From Methylophaga sp. OBS1 (GTDB lineage: Bacteria > Pseudomonadota > Gammaproteobacteria > Nitrosococcales > Methylophagaceae): a stretch of DNA of 64,000 bases. The stretch covers positions 196,600 through 260,599 of the forward strand of contig NZ_JAPDMS010000001.1 of NCBI RefSeq assembly GCF_026319365.1, read 5' to 3'. Below are positions 15,583-23,781 of this stretch, piece after piece. The position numbers were made by a program, and so were the translations under genes. Under the pieces are notes generated by a model that was given only the letters and a program-made list of their open reading frames with translations, was not told where the DNA came from and ran no database searches. How positions within the stretch are numbered: position 1 is the stretch's first letter; every line of letters starts with the position of its first letter.

Positions 15583-17706
15583 ATGGCCAGTGTTTTGAAA
15601 ACAACGCATCACGGTGCGTGTCCACATGACTGTCCCGACACCTGCGCTATGGTGTTTGAAGTTGAAAACGGCAAGCTGATTTCCGTGAAAGGTAATGCCG
15701 AACATCCAATGACCCGCGGTGGTCTCTGCGTCAAGCTCAAAGACTACGAAAAACGGCATTATCATCCCGATCGTTTACTTCATCCGATGCGTCGTACCGG
15801 TCCCAAAGGCAGCGGTCAGTTTGAGCAAATCAGCTGGGATGAAGCGCTGGATGAGATCACCACCCGCTGGAAAGCCATCATCGAGGAATACGGGCCGCAG
15901 GCGATTATTCCTTATAGTTATCTTGGCCATCAGGGACTGGTGCATGGTCTCAATGGCGGCGATGCCTTTTTTAACAAGATGGGGGCCACTGTCTGTGAAC
16001 GGACCTTCTGCGGTGAGGGTTCCTGTACAGCCTGGCTGCTGACCGTGGGTCCCACGGCAGGACTGGATCCGGAAAGCTACATTCATTCCAAATTTATCGT
16101 GATCTGGGGCTGTAATTCGGTCAGCACTAATCTTCATCATTGGCATATTGTTAAAGATGCTCAGAAGCGTGGTGCCAAAGTGGTGGTTATCGACCCGTAC
16201 CGTTCCCGTACTGCCAAGGAGGCCGATTGGCATATTGCACCCAAACCCGGTACCGATGGCGCTCTGGCCATGGCAATGATGCACACTATTATCGAGGAAG
16301 ACCTGCAGGATCAGGACTACGTTGATAACTATACCGTCGGCTTTGCGGAGCTGGCTGAGCGTGTTAAAACCCGTACCCCGGAGTGGGCCGAGAAAATCAC
16401 CGGTATTCCCGCTGAGGAGATTCGGGTTTTTGCCCGTGAATATGCCACCACGCAGCCGGCGGCGATTCGGCTCGGTGTCGCACTGGAACGTAATTATGGT
16501 GGCGGGCAGGCGATTCGCGCTGTGACTTGTCTGCCAGCGTTGACCGGGGCCTGGCGTCATGTCGGTGGCGGGGCCACACAGTTCCCCGTGTGGGAGCATC
16601 CTTACAAGTTTGATGTGATCAGCCGGCCGGACCTGATTCCGGAAGGCACCCGCGTCATTAACGCGATTCAGATTGGTCGTGCGCTTAATGGCGAAATGGA
16701 CCTGGATGTGCCGATTAAATCGATGATGTGCTGGAATGCCAACCCGGTGACTCAGGCCGCGGAAACCGACAAGATTGTTGAAGGGCTGATGCGTGAGGAT
16801 ATGTTCCTGGTCTCGGCCGAGCACTTCCTGTCTGATACGGCCTCCTATGCGGATATCGTGTTGCCCGCAGCCATGGGGGCGGAAATGGAGGATATGATCC
16901 TGTCCTGGGGGCATTTATATCTGACCTATAACGAGAAATGTGCCGAAGCACCGGGTGAAGCCCTGCCGAATAATGAAATATTCCGCCGGCTGGCAGCGAA
17001 GATGGGCTATGAAGAAGAGAATTTCAAATGGTCTGATTCGGAGTGTCTGGAAAACTACGTGGACTGGGATGCACCGGCCTGCGAAGGCATCGATCTGGCC
17101 TATCTGCGCAAGCATGGCTTTGCCCGTCTGAATGTCGGTACCCGTGATAACCGGGTGCCCCACAAAGAGGGTAATTTTCCGACAGCCAGCGGCAAATGCC
17201 ACTTTATGGTGGAAGGCGCGACCAACTTCGTAGCACCGCCTTTCCGTCAGATGTACGAAGGCTTCCAGCCCGGTGAGCCGATTGACAGCCTGCCGGATTA
17301 TGTACCGTCCCGCGAAACCACTGAGTCCAACCCGACATTGGCCAGTGAGTTTCCACTCAATATCATCTCACCGAAAAGTCATGGCTTTTTGAACTCCTGT
17401 TACGCCAATATCGACGACAAAATTAAAGGTCAGGGTGAACAGTTCGTGATGATAAATGCTGCGGATGCGGACACACGAAACATACAAAGTGGTGACAAAG
17501 TGACGGTGTTCAATCAGCGCGGTGCGTTCGAGGGGCTGGCACAAATTACCGATGATGTCAGTCCGGGCATTGTGGTGGCGACGCTGGGATATTGGCGTCA
17601 GCTCAATAAAGGCACAGTCAATTGTGTCAGTTCGGCTGAGTTCGTTGATATGGGTCATGCGCCCACTTTCACCGATAACCTGGTGCAGGTCAGTCTGGCG
17701 AACTGA
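15583..17706 (+). CDS. Molybdopterin-dependent oxidoreductase of the DMSO-reductase family
   Basis: The 707-residue catalytic subunit has a [4Fe-4S] motif near the N-terminus (C13, C17, C21, C49 in CPHDCPDTC...GLC), followed by the Mo-bis-MGD domains and the C-terminal molybdopterin dinucleotide-binding domain (about 590-700). No Tat signal is present, so it is probably cytoplasmic. It resembles stand-alone proteins annotated as formate dehydrogenase- or thiosulfate-reductase-like; the substrate is not determined. There is no iron-sulfur partner or membrane anchor next to it, which is unusual for respiratory members. GGAGAGAG precedes the ATG. Confidence 0.85.
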   Translation: MASVLKTTHHGACPHDCPDTCAMVFEVENGKLISVKGNAEHPMTRGGLCVKLKDYEKRHYHPDRLLHPMRRTGPKGSGQFEQISWDEALDEITTRWKAIIEEYGPQAIIPYSYLGHQGLVHGLNGGDAFFNKMGATVCERTFCGEGSCTAWLLTVGPTAGLDPESYIHSKFIVIWGCNSVSTNLHHWHIVKDAQKRGAKVVVIDPYRSRTAKEADWHIAPKPGTDGALAMAMMHTIIEEDLQDQDYVDNYTVGFAELAERVKTRTPEWAEKITGIPAEEIRVFAREYATTQPAAIRLGVALERNYGGGQAIRAVTCLPALTGAWRHVGGGATQFPVWEHPYKFDVISRPDLIPEGTRVINAIQIGRALNGEMDLDVPIKSMMCWNANPVTQAAETDKIVEGLMREDMFLVSAEHFLSDTASYADIVLPAAMGAEMEDMILSWGHLYLTYNEKCAEAPGEALPNNEIFRRLAAKMGYEEENFKWSDSECLENYVDWDAPACEGIDLAYLRKHGFARLNVGTRDNRVPHKEGNFPTASGKCHFMVEGATNFVAPPFRQMYEGFQPGEPIDSLPDYVPSRETTESNPTLASEFPLNIISPKSHGFLNSCYANIDDKIKGQGEQFVMINAADADTRNIQSGDKVTVFNQRGAFEGLAQITDDVSPGIVVATLGYWRQLNKGTVNCVSSAEFVDMGHAPTFTDNLVQVSLAN

Positions 17707-17745
17707 GACCGTGCAACACTGTCTAGTTCGCTAGATAGCCGTTCA

Positions 17746-17768
17746 ACGTCTCAGGCGATCTGAGACGT
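17746..17768 (+). terminator. Hairpin after the molybdoenzyme gene
   Basis: ACGTCTCA pairs with TGAGACGT over a seven-base loop, 40 bases after the stop codon. The following CTTAATT is only weakly T-rich, so this may work together with the next hairpin. Confidence 0.5.
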
Positions 17769-17772
17769 CTTA

Positions 17773-17815
17773 ATTGCACTGCTTCACGTTTGTTGGAGCA
17801 GTGCAATGTCATTTT
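17773..17815 (+). terminator. 11-bp inverted repeat, probable terminator
   Basis: ATTGCACTGCT at 17773-17783 pairs perfectly with AGCAGTGCAAT at 17797-17807 across 13 bases, then GTCATTTTTATT follows. It overlaps the first codons of the longest ORF for the next gene, which supports a start for that gene at 17857. An operator role is an alternative. Confidence 0.6.
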
Positions 17816-17856
17816 TATTATCCAAAAAATCGTCACGTTTGATGTTGAGGAGCAGT

Positions 17857-18378
17857 ATGAAGTCTTTATTGTCAGTATTCGTTTCATTCGCGTTATTCAT
17901 GTCTGGTGCAGTGATGGCAGAGACAAAAGTCGCCGTTCTGGATATGGAGCTGCGGGATCTGACACTCGAAGTGACTGACCCAAAAAAGCGGGCAGAAATC
18001 GCAGCCAACGATCAGCAGAACCTGGCGCTGACACAAAGCTTGATTCGCGAGGGTGTTGAACAACGCGACCACTATCAACTGGTTGAAATCGACGCCAAAG
18101 CGCAGAAACAAGCTGATAAAGGCGTCGGTTTCCTGTTTGACAGACCTGATGCCGCCGCTGATCTGGGTCAGCAATATGATGCGGATTATGTTGTTGTAGG
18201 ACGCTATCACAAGCCCAGCTATCTGTTTTCCTACATCATGCTGCGGGTGGTTGATGTCGAGACCGGCAAAATGCTGGAAGAATTCAAAACCGAAGTAAAA
18301 GGGCGGGCACCGGAGACGATTCCGAGAAATATCGACAACGTCATGAAAGACCTTGATGCGCTGTTGTCATCTCGCTGA
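17857..18378 (+). CDS. Secreted DUF2380/DUF3280-like protein
   Basis: The 173-residue protein has a signal peptide (MKSLLSVFVSFALFMSGAVMA) and a mature part beginning ETKVAVLDMELRDLTLE. It contains the later segment YDADYVVVGRYHKPSYLFSY and a C-terminal region about degradation-like repeats of the 'VVDVETGKMLEEF' type seen in periplasmic proteins that resemble the anticodon-like TolB N-domain fold. I relate it to the DUF2380/DUF3280 group with moderate confidence; its function is unknown. The ATG at 17857 follows TTGAGGAG by six bases; upstream starts fall in a terminator. Confidence 0.6.
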   Translation: MKSLLSVFVSFALFMSGAVMAETKVAVLDMELRDLTLEVTDPKKRAEIAANDQQNLALTQSLIREGVEQRDHYQLVEIDAKAQKQADKGVGFLFDRPDAAADLGQQYDADYVVVGRYHKPSYLFSYIMLRVVDVETGKMLEEFKTEVKGRAPETIPRNIDNVMKDLDALLSSR

Positions 18379-18405
18379 GCCCCGCTATTCTGATTACTAT
18401 CCACG

Positions 18406-18936
18406 ATGACAAAGCGTGACCAGCCAGCTTCTACGCAACACGAGCAGGTGCTTTACTTTGCCTATGGGTCCAATATGTCCAGCAAACGGCTCCAGGCCAG
18501 GGTGCCATCAGCGAGTTTCTACGCCAGAGCCAGGCTGCGCGGTCATCAGCTGCGGTTTCACAAACACAGTACAGTCGATAATTCAGCCAAGTGTGATGCC
18601 TTTAAAACCGATGAGGCCGATGATGTCACTCACGGCATTCTGTTTCTGTTTAATGCCGATGAGCAGGCCAAGCTGGATAGCTGTGAAGGGGCCGGTTATC
18701 AAATCACGCAGGTGGAAGTCGAGTTGGAGGATGGTAAGCGGGTTACGGCATTGACTTACCTTGCAATTCACATCGAACCGAGATTACGACCCTATCCCTG
18801 GTATAAACGTCATGTGCTTGAGGGCGCACGGGAGCATGCGCTGCCAGCCGAATATATAGCCTGGATTGAAGCTGTGGAGACACAGGAAGATCCGAATCAA
18901 CAACGCAGTCAGGACGAACTGACAATCCATCACTAA
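18406..18936 (+). CDS. Gamma-glutamylcyclotransferase-like protein
   Basis: The 176-residue protein has the GGCT/AIG2-like fold: FAYGSNMSSKRL forms the substrate loop at about 18-29 and the catalytic glutamate is the E of DSCEGAGYQ. Family members cyclise gamma-glutamyl groups from peptides or amines to give 5-oxoproline. A second, longer member occurs at 38047. No strong ribosome-binding site is visible before the ATG. It follows the small secreted protein by 27 bases and may be transcribed with it. Confidence 0.75.
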   Translation: MTKRDQPASTQHEQVLYFAYGSNMSSKRLQARVPSASFYARARLRGHQLRFHKHSTVDNSAKCDAFKTDEADDVTHGILFLFNADEQAKLDSCEGAGYQITQVEVELEDGKRVTALTYLAIHIEPRLRPYPWYKRHVLEGAREHALPAEYIAWIEAVETQEDPNQQRSQDELTIHH

Positions 18937-19047
18937 GCGTGGGCTTGGCTCTGTTTGTAATAAAAAAGGTCAGCAAAAGATAAAATGCTTTTTGCCGTCA
19001 CGGCCGCATGGTAACCTTATAGATTATCAGGAAATTGTGACATTTTT

Positions 19048-19668
19048 ATGCAAAACGTATTCAAACTGGATGCACTGGCCAACGCCCCCATTAACACGGA
19101 TCCCTACCCGTATTTCACGGTCGACAGAGCGATTGATGAAGATAAGGTGGGCGCTATTATCGACGCCTTTCCGACGATAAATGATGGTGGCAGTTACAAC
19201 ATTGATGATGTCGAAATGCATCCGACGTTCAAGTCCCTGATCGACTCGATTGATACGCCCGCGTTCCGTCGTATTATCTGTGACAAATTCGATGTCAAAG
19301 TCATGGATTTACCGATGATGATTACGCTGCGGGGCTATTCCCGCAAGAAAGACGGCCGGATTCATACTGACTCCAAAACCAAAGTGGCGACAATTCTGAT
19401 TTACCTCAATCCGGAATGGTCGGCAGACAGCGGCCGACTGCGTGTACTGCGAGGTGAGCACGACATGGATGATTATGTCGAGGAAATCGCCCCCGGCCCG
19501 GGCAGTTTGATGGCGTTTAAAGTCACTGACAACTGCTGGCATGGCTACCCCAGTTTCGAAGGCAAACGACAGTCGATTCAGATCAACTTCCTGACCAGTC
19601 ATGCAGCAGGCAACAAACATCGCTTTTTTCACCGGCTGAGCGCCAAGCTGAAATCATTATTCAAATAA
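19048..19668 (+). CDS. 2-oxoglutarate/Fe(II)-dependent oxygenase-like protein
   Basis: In this 206-residue protein a facial-triad pattern is visible: H106-T-D108 in GRIHTDSK and distal H165 in NCWHGYPSF, with R174 eight to nine residues later as a probable 2-oxoglutarate anchor. This fits the 2OG-Fe(II) oxygenase double-stranded beta-helix of prolyl-4-hydroxylase-like enzymes. The substrate is unknown. It lies alone between the GGCT-like gene and the sucrose operon, and is followed by a small hairpin. Confidence 0.72.
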   Translation: MQNVFKLDALANAPINTDPYPYFTVDRAIDEDKVGAIIDAFPTINDGGSYNIDDVEMHPTFKSLIDSIDTPAFRRIICDKFDVKVMDLPMMITLRGYSRKKDGRIHTDSKTKVATILIYLNPEWSADSGRLRVLRGEHDMDDYVEEIAPGPGSLMAFKVTDNCWHGYPSFEGKRQSIQINFLTSHAAGNKHRFFHRLSAKLKSLFK

Positions 19669-19689
19669 GTCTGCCACTGTAGGCAGACT
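19668..19689 (+). terminator. Hairpin after the oxygenase-like gene
   Basis: AGTCTGCC pairs with GGCAGACT over a six-base loop, directly after the stop codon. Only a weak TGTTC tail follows. Confidence 0.45.
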
Positions 19690-19730
19690 GTTCACGGAAC
19701 ACTGGCTGTTCCCACCTGTCACAGAATGGT

Positions 19731-19804
19731 TGTCGACTTCAACTGTCGACACGCAGGTTTTGTGACGTCACTGTCAACGGGCTCGCACGCAGGGATGCTA
19801 TAGT
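19731..19804 (+). promoter_or_regulatory. Candidate control region of the sucrose operon
   Basis: Three related heptamers (TGTCGAC at 19731 and 19744, TGTCAAC at 19772) and the palindrome GTGACGTCAC at 19762-19771 precede a possible -10 box TATAGT at 19799-19804. No good -35 hexamer is present at 17-18 bp spacing, which would fit an activated promoter. The assignment is by pattern only. Confidence 0.3.
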
Positions 19805-19877
19805 AGATTCAGGATCCATGATCAACGCATCGCATCCAGTCGGCGCGTCAGACATCAATAACGGAGAATCAATCTTA

Positions 19878-22031
19878 ATGAGCGACCAACCGGGACCTAT
19901 CTACATTGCCCTCGTCAGTGTTCACGGGCTCATCCGTGGCACCAACCTGGAACTGGGGCGAGATGCTGATACCGGTGGACAGACCTTGTATGTGCTTGAG
20001 TTGGCTCAGGCGCTATCGGAAAGGCCGGATGTCGCCCAGGTGGATTTGATCACCCGCCGCATCAACGATGAACATATCTCTCCTGACTATTCGGAACCGG
20101 TTGAAATTATTAACGATAAATTTCGCATTGTCAGAATAGATGCCGGTCCCGATGAATACATCTATAAAGAACATCTCTGGGACCATCTCGATGTCTTTGC
20201 CGATAATCTCGCCGACTTTTTCCGCGACCAGAATCAGTTTCCGGATCTGATTCACAGTCACTACGCCGACGGCGGCTTTGTCGGTGCGCATGTGGCTAAT
20301 CTGCTGGGTGTGCCACTGATTCATACCGGCCACTCTCTGGGCCGGGTCAAACGCCGGCGTTTGCTGGCCAGCGGGCTCAGCGCCGAGCAAATCGAGACGC
20401 TCTACAATATGTCGCGCCGGGTCGAAGCTGAAGAAATCACACTGGCAACCGCAGAACGGGTCATCACCAGTACGCATCAGGAAATCGAAGAGCAATACGA
20501 AATCTACGATCATTATCAGCCCGAGCAGATGCGTGTCATACCGCCCGGCACCAATATCACCCAGTTCAAGCCACCGGTTGGTGGCGAACTGGAAGATGAT
20601 TTATTCACTTATCTTACAGCCCACCTGACTGAACCTGATAAACCTATCATCCTGGCTTTATCCCGACCGGATAAACGAAAAAATATTGCTGTTCTGGTTG
20701 AGGCCTATGGTGAGTCGGATGAGTTGCAGAGATTGGCCAATCTGGTCATCATTGCCGGCAACCGTGACGATATTGATGATCTGGAACATGGTGCTCAGGA
20801 AGTGTTTCACGATTTGCTGGTGGCAATCGATCGTTATGATCTTTACGGCAAAGTCGCCTTACCCAAACATCACAAACGCGAGCAGGTACCATTGATATAC
20901 CGCATTGCAGCGGCTTCCGGTGGCGTCTTTGTTAATCCGGCTCTGACAGAACCCTTTGGCCTGACCCTGATTGAAGCGGCGGCTTCCGGTCTGCCGATTG
21001 TCGCGACGGAAGACGGCGGGCCCAGGGATATTATCGGTAATTGTCATAACGGTTTTCTGATTGATCCGCTGGAAGCCAGCACTATCACCGGCGCCTTGAA
21101 AAAGCTGCTGACAGATAACGCCACCTGGAATCTGTACTCACGACAGGGTCTGGATGGCGTGGCCAAACACTATTCCTGGCAGGCGCATGCCGAACGTTAT
21201 CTGCAACTGGTCAGACCGATTGCTGAGCGCGCTGACTTTCTTCAGCGCAAACCGCTGGAACGTACCAGTCAGATGTACGCCGAGCGGGCGTTGGTCAGTG
21301 ATTTGGATCTGAATCTGATTGGTAACGATGAGGCTTTACAGGAACTGTTGAGTTTATTGCGGGTGAACCGCAAAACCACCAAGTTTGCCATCGCTACCGG
21401 CCGTCGTCTGGATGTGGCCTTGCGGGTGATGAAAAAACACCAGATTCCAGAGCCCGATATCCTGATCACCAGTTCCGGTACCGAAATCTACTACGCGCCC
21501 AAGCTGACTCCGGATAAAGGCTGGGCCGAGCATATCGATTACCACTGGACCCCACATAAAATCAGGCCGTTACTGGATGATTACCCGGGGCTGGAGAAAC
21601 AGCCCAAGTCAGAGCAGAGCCGCTTCAAACTGAGCTACTACATTGATCCGGAAGAAGCGGATATCGAGGATATCAAGCGTCTGCTACACCAGGAAGAACA
21701 GTCTGTACATGCCCAGCTGGCTTTCGGTCAGTACCTCGATATTCTGCCGATTCGTGCCTCCAAAGGCATGGCATTACGCTATGTGGCGGATCGCTGGCAG
21801 ATACCGCTGGAGCATATTCTGGTGGTTGGTGGCTCCGGTGCGGATGAGGATATGATGCGCGGTAATACACTGGCAGCCGTTGTCGCCAACCGTCATCATG
21901 AAGAATTATCGCAACTGGTCGATACCGACCGAATCTACTTTGCCACCCAATCGCATGCGGCTGGCATTCTGGAAGCCCTGGCTCACTACCAGTTTTTCGA
22001 ACTCGTCACAAACAAGAAAGCACAATCATGA
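19878..22031 (+). CDS. sps: Sucrose-phosphate synthase (GT4, with C-terminal HAD domain)
   Basis: The 717-residue enzyme makes sucrose 6-phosphate from UDP- or ADP-glucose and fructose 6-phosphate. The N-terminal glycosyltransferase part shows SVHGLIRGTNLELGRDADTGGQ, SHYADGGFVGA, HTGHSLGRVKRRRL and the donor-site motif NPALTEPFGLTLIEAAASGLP. Residues from about 470 form a HAD-type, sucrose-phosphatase-like domain (VSDLDLNLIGN, TSSGTEIYY, GGSGADEDM). The ATG at 19878 is used because GGAGAA precedes it and SPS proteins begin near here; an upstream ATG at 19818 is in frame. It overlaps spp by four bases. It is first in an sps-spp-fruK-ams operon for compatible-solute sucrose. Confidence 0.93.
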   Translation: MSDQPGPIYIALVSVHGLIRGTNLELGRDADTGGQTLYVLELAQALSERPDVAQVDLITRRINDEHISPDYSEPVEIINDKFRIVRIDAGPDEYIYKEHLWDHLDVFADNLADFFRDQNQFPDLIHSHYADGGFVGAHVANLLGVPLIHTGHSLGRVKRRRLLASGLSAEQIETLYNMSRRVEAEEITLATAERVITSTHQEIEEQYEIYDHYQPEQMRVIPPGTNITQFKPPVGGELEDDLFTYLTAHLTEPDKPIILALSRPDKRKNIAVLVEAYGESDELQRLANLVIIAGNRDDIDDLEHGAQEVFHDLLVAIDRYDLYGKVALPKHHKREQVPLIYRIAAASGGVFVNPALTEPFGLTLIEAAASGLPIVATEDGGPRDIIGNCHNGFLIDPLEASTITGALKKLLTDNATWNLYSRQGLDGVAKHYSWQAHAERYLQLVRPIAERADFLQRKPLERTSQMYAERALVSDLDLNLIGNDEALQELLSLLRVNRKTTKFAIATGRRLDVALRVMKKHQIPEPDILITSSGTEIYYAPKLTPDKGWAEHIDYHWTPHKIRPLLDDYPGLEKQPKSEQSRFKLSYYIDPEEADIEDIKRLLHQEEQSVHAQLAFGQYLDILPIRASKGMALRYVADRWQIPLEHILVVGGSGADEDMMRGNTLAAVVANRHHEELSQLVDTDRIYFATQSHAAGILEALAHYQFFELVTNKKAQS

Positions 22032-22885
22032 AACAAGCCCAACTCTTGCTTTGTACCGATATGGACCGGACTGTCATCCCCAACGGCTTTCAGCCGGAAC
22101 CGCCCGATGCCCGGCGTGAATTCAATCAATTCTGCCGCAGGCCTGATGTCAAGCTGGTATATGTGACCGGCCGCCATGTGTCGCTGGTCAAGCGTGCGAT
22201 CAAGAATTATGCGCTGCCAGCGCCGGATTTCGCCATTACGGATGTGGGCACCAAGATTTATCAGATAGGGAAAGGCAGTTGGCAGCAAATGGCTGATTGG
22301 GAAGCGGAAATCGATCAGGACTGGCATGGTAAAACCCATGCACAGTTGAAAGCGATCCTCAAGCCAATCAATGAGTTGCGTCTGCAGGAAAGCAGTAAAC
22401 AGAACACACACAAACTCAGTTATTACCTGCCTTTATACCTGGACAAAGACAGCATTATTGCCCGCATCGAGGCTTTCCTGAGTGAAGCGGATGTGGATGC
22501 CAGTATTCTCTGGAGCGTCGATGAACCGAAAAATGTGGGGTTGCTTGATGTCTTGCCGCGTCATGCCACTAAACTGCATGCGATTGAGTTTTTGCAGAAG
22601 AAACTGGGTTACAACCTGAGCGAGGTCATCTTTGCGGGCGATAGCGGAAATGATCTGCCGGTGCTGACCAGTCAGATCCAGTCAGTACTGGTGGCGAATG
22701 CCAGTGATGAGATTAAAAAAGCCGCACAGCAGTTATCCCAGCACAATGGTCACAGCGAGGCGCTTTATCTCGCTACCAATGAGCCGCACAAGCACAACGG
22801 TAATTATTCAGCCGGCGTATTGCAGGGGATTTTCCATTATTCGCCTTATTTCGCAGAGACAAGCAACACAGAGAAACTGTCATGA
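22028..22885 (+). CDS. spp: Sucrose-6-phosphate phosphatase (HAD family)
   Basis: The 285-residue HAD phosphatase has the nucleophile motif DMDRT close to the N-terminus and a C-terminal GDSGNDLPVL acidic motif. It removes phosphate from sucrose 6-phosphate, pulling the synthase reaction forward. It starts with ATGA overlapping sps and ends ATGA overlapping the fructokinase gene, so translation of the three is probably coupled. Confidence 0.9.
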   Translation: MKQAQLLLCTDMDRTVIPNGFQPEPPDARREFNQFCRRPDVKLVYVTGRHVSLVKRAIKNYALPAPDFAITDVGTKIYQIGKGSWQQMADWEAEIDQDWHGKTHAQLKAILKPINELRLQESSKQNTHKLSYYLPLYLDKDSIIARIEAFLSEADVDASILWSVDEPKNVGLLDVLPRHATKLHAIEFLQKKLGYNLSEVIFAGDSGNDLPVLTSQIQSVLVANASDEIKKAAQQLSQHNGHSEALYLATNEPHKHNGNYSAGVLQGIFHYSPYFAETSNTEKLS

Positions 22886-23757
22886 CATATCCAAAACCGA
22901 TAACCGTATTCGGAGAAGTCCTGTTTGACTGTTTTCCCGATGGTGAGCAGAAACTGGGTGGCGCCCCGTTCAATGTTGCCTGGCACTTGCAGGCCATGGG
23001 CGACCAACCGGTCTTCATCAGTCGTATCGGTCATGACGAATTGGGAGCGCGAATCCAGCAGGCGGTCGCGGATTGGGGGCTGTCAGCGGCGACCTTACAG
23101 CAGGATAAGCGTCATCCGACGGGGCGGGTCAACGTCAGTTTTAATGATGGCGAGCCAGCCTATGATATTGCCCAGGGCAGCGCCTGGGATTTTATCGATT
23201 ACCCGGCGATTAATGACCTGCCGGCGAAAGGGATCTTTTATCATGGCTCCCTCGCAGCGCGTAGTGAAATCAGTCATCAGACCCTGCAGAAACTTAGTGA
23301 AAACCCGGATTATGCTATTTTCGTTGATGTGAACCTGCGCAGCCCGTGGTGGCAGAAAGAAGATGTCTATCAATGGCTCGAACAGGCACAATGGGTCAAA
23401 CTGAACCAGCATGAACTGGCTGAACTGGGGTTCCGCAGCGCCGATTTACACCAGGATATGACCCGGATGCACACCCATTTTCACCTGGATCAGCTGATTG
23501 TCACCTGTGGCGAGAAAGGGGCAATTGTCAGAGATACGGACGGAGAGTTTCATCTGGTTAAACCGACGCTGAATGAACAGGTGGTGGATTCGGTCGGTGC
23601 CGGTGATGCGTTCACCGCGATGTACCTGCACGGGCTCCTGCATGACTGGGATATCGATACCACCCTCCATGAAGCCCAGGCCTTTGCGTCGAAAGTGGTA
23701 GGACTGCGTGGGGCCATCACCGACGATCCGGAATTTTATCGCCATATCAAACTTTAA
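22882..23757 (+). CDS. fruK: Fructokinase (PfkB family)
   Basis: The 291-residue PfkB/ribokinase-type sugar kinase has an N-terminal GGAPFNVAWHLQAMG substrate motif and the C-terminal signature VDSVGAGDAFTAMYLHG with the catalytic Asp. It phosphorylates fructose, which amylosucrase releases from sucrose, returning carbon to fructose 6-phosphate. It is the third gene of the sucrose operon and overlaps spp. Confidence 0.9.
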   Translation: MTYPKPITVFGEVLFDCFPDGEQKLGGAPFNVAWHLQAMGDQPVFISRIGHDELGARIQQAVADWGLSAATLQQDKRHPTGRVNVSFNDGEPAYDIAQGSAWDFIDYPAINDLPAKGIFYHGSLAARSEISHQTLQKLSENPDYAIFVDVNLRSPWWQKEDVYQWLEQAQWVKLNQHELAELGFRSADLHQDMTRMHTHFHLDQLIVTCGEKGAIVRDTDGEFHLVKPTLNEQVVDSVGAGDAFTAMYLHGLLHDWDIDTTLHEAQAFASKVVGLRGAITDDPEFYRHIKL

Positions 23758-23781
23758 CCGGAAAAAGCTAAATAAGCATTT

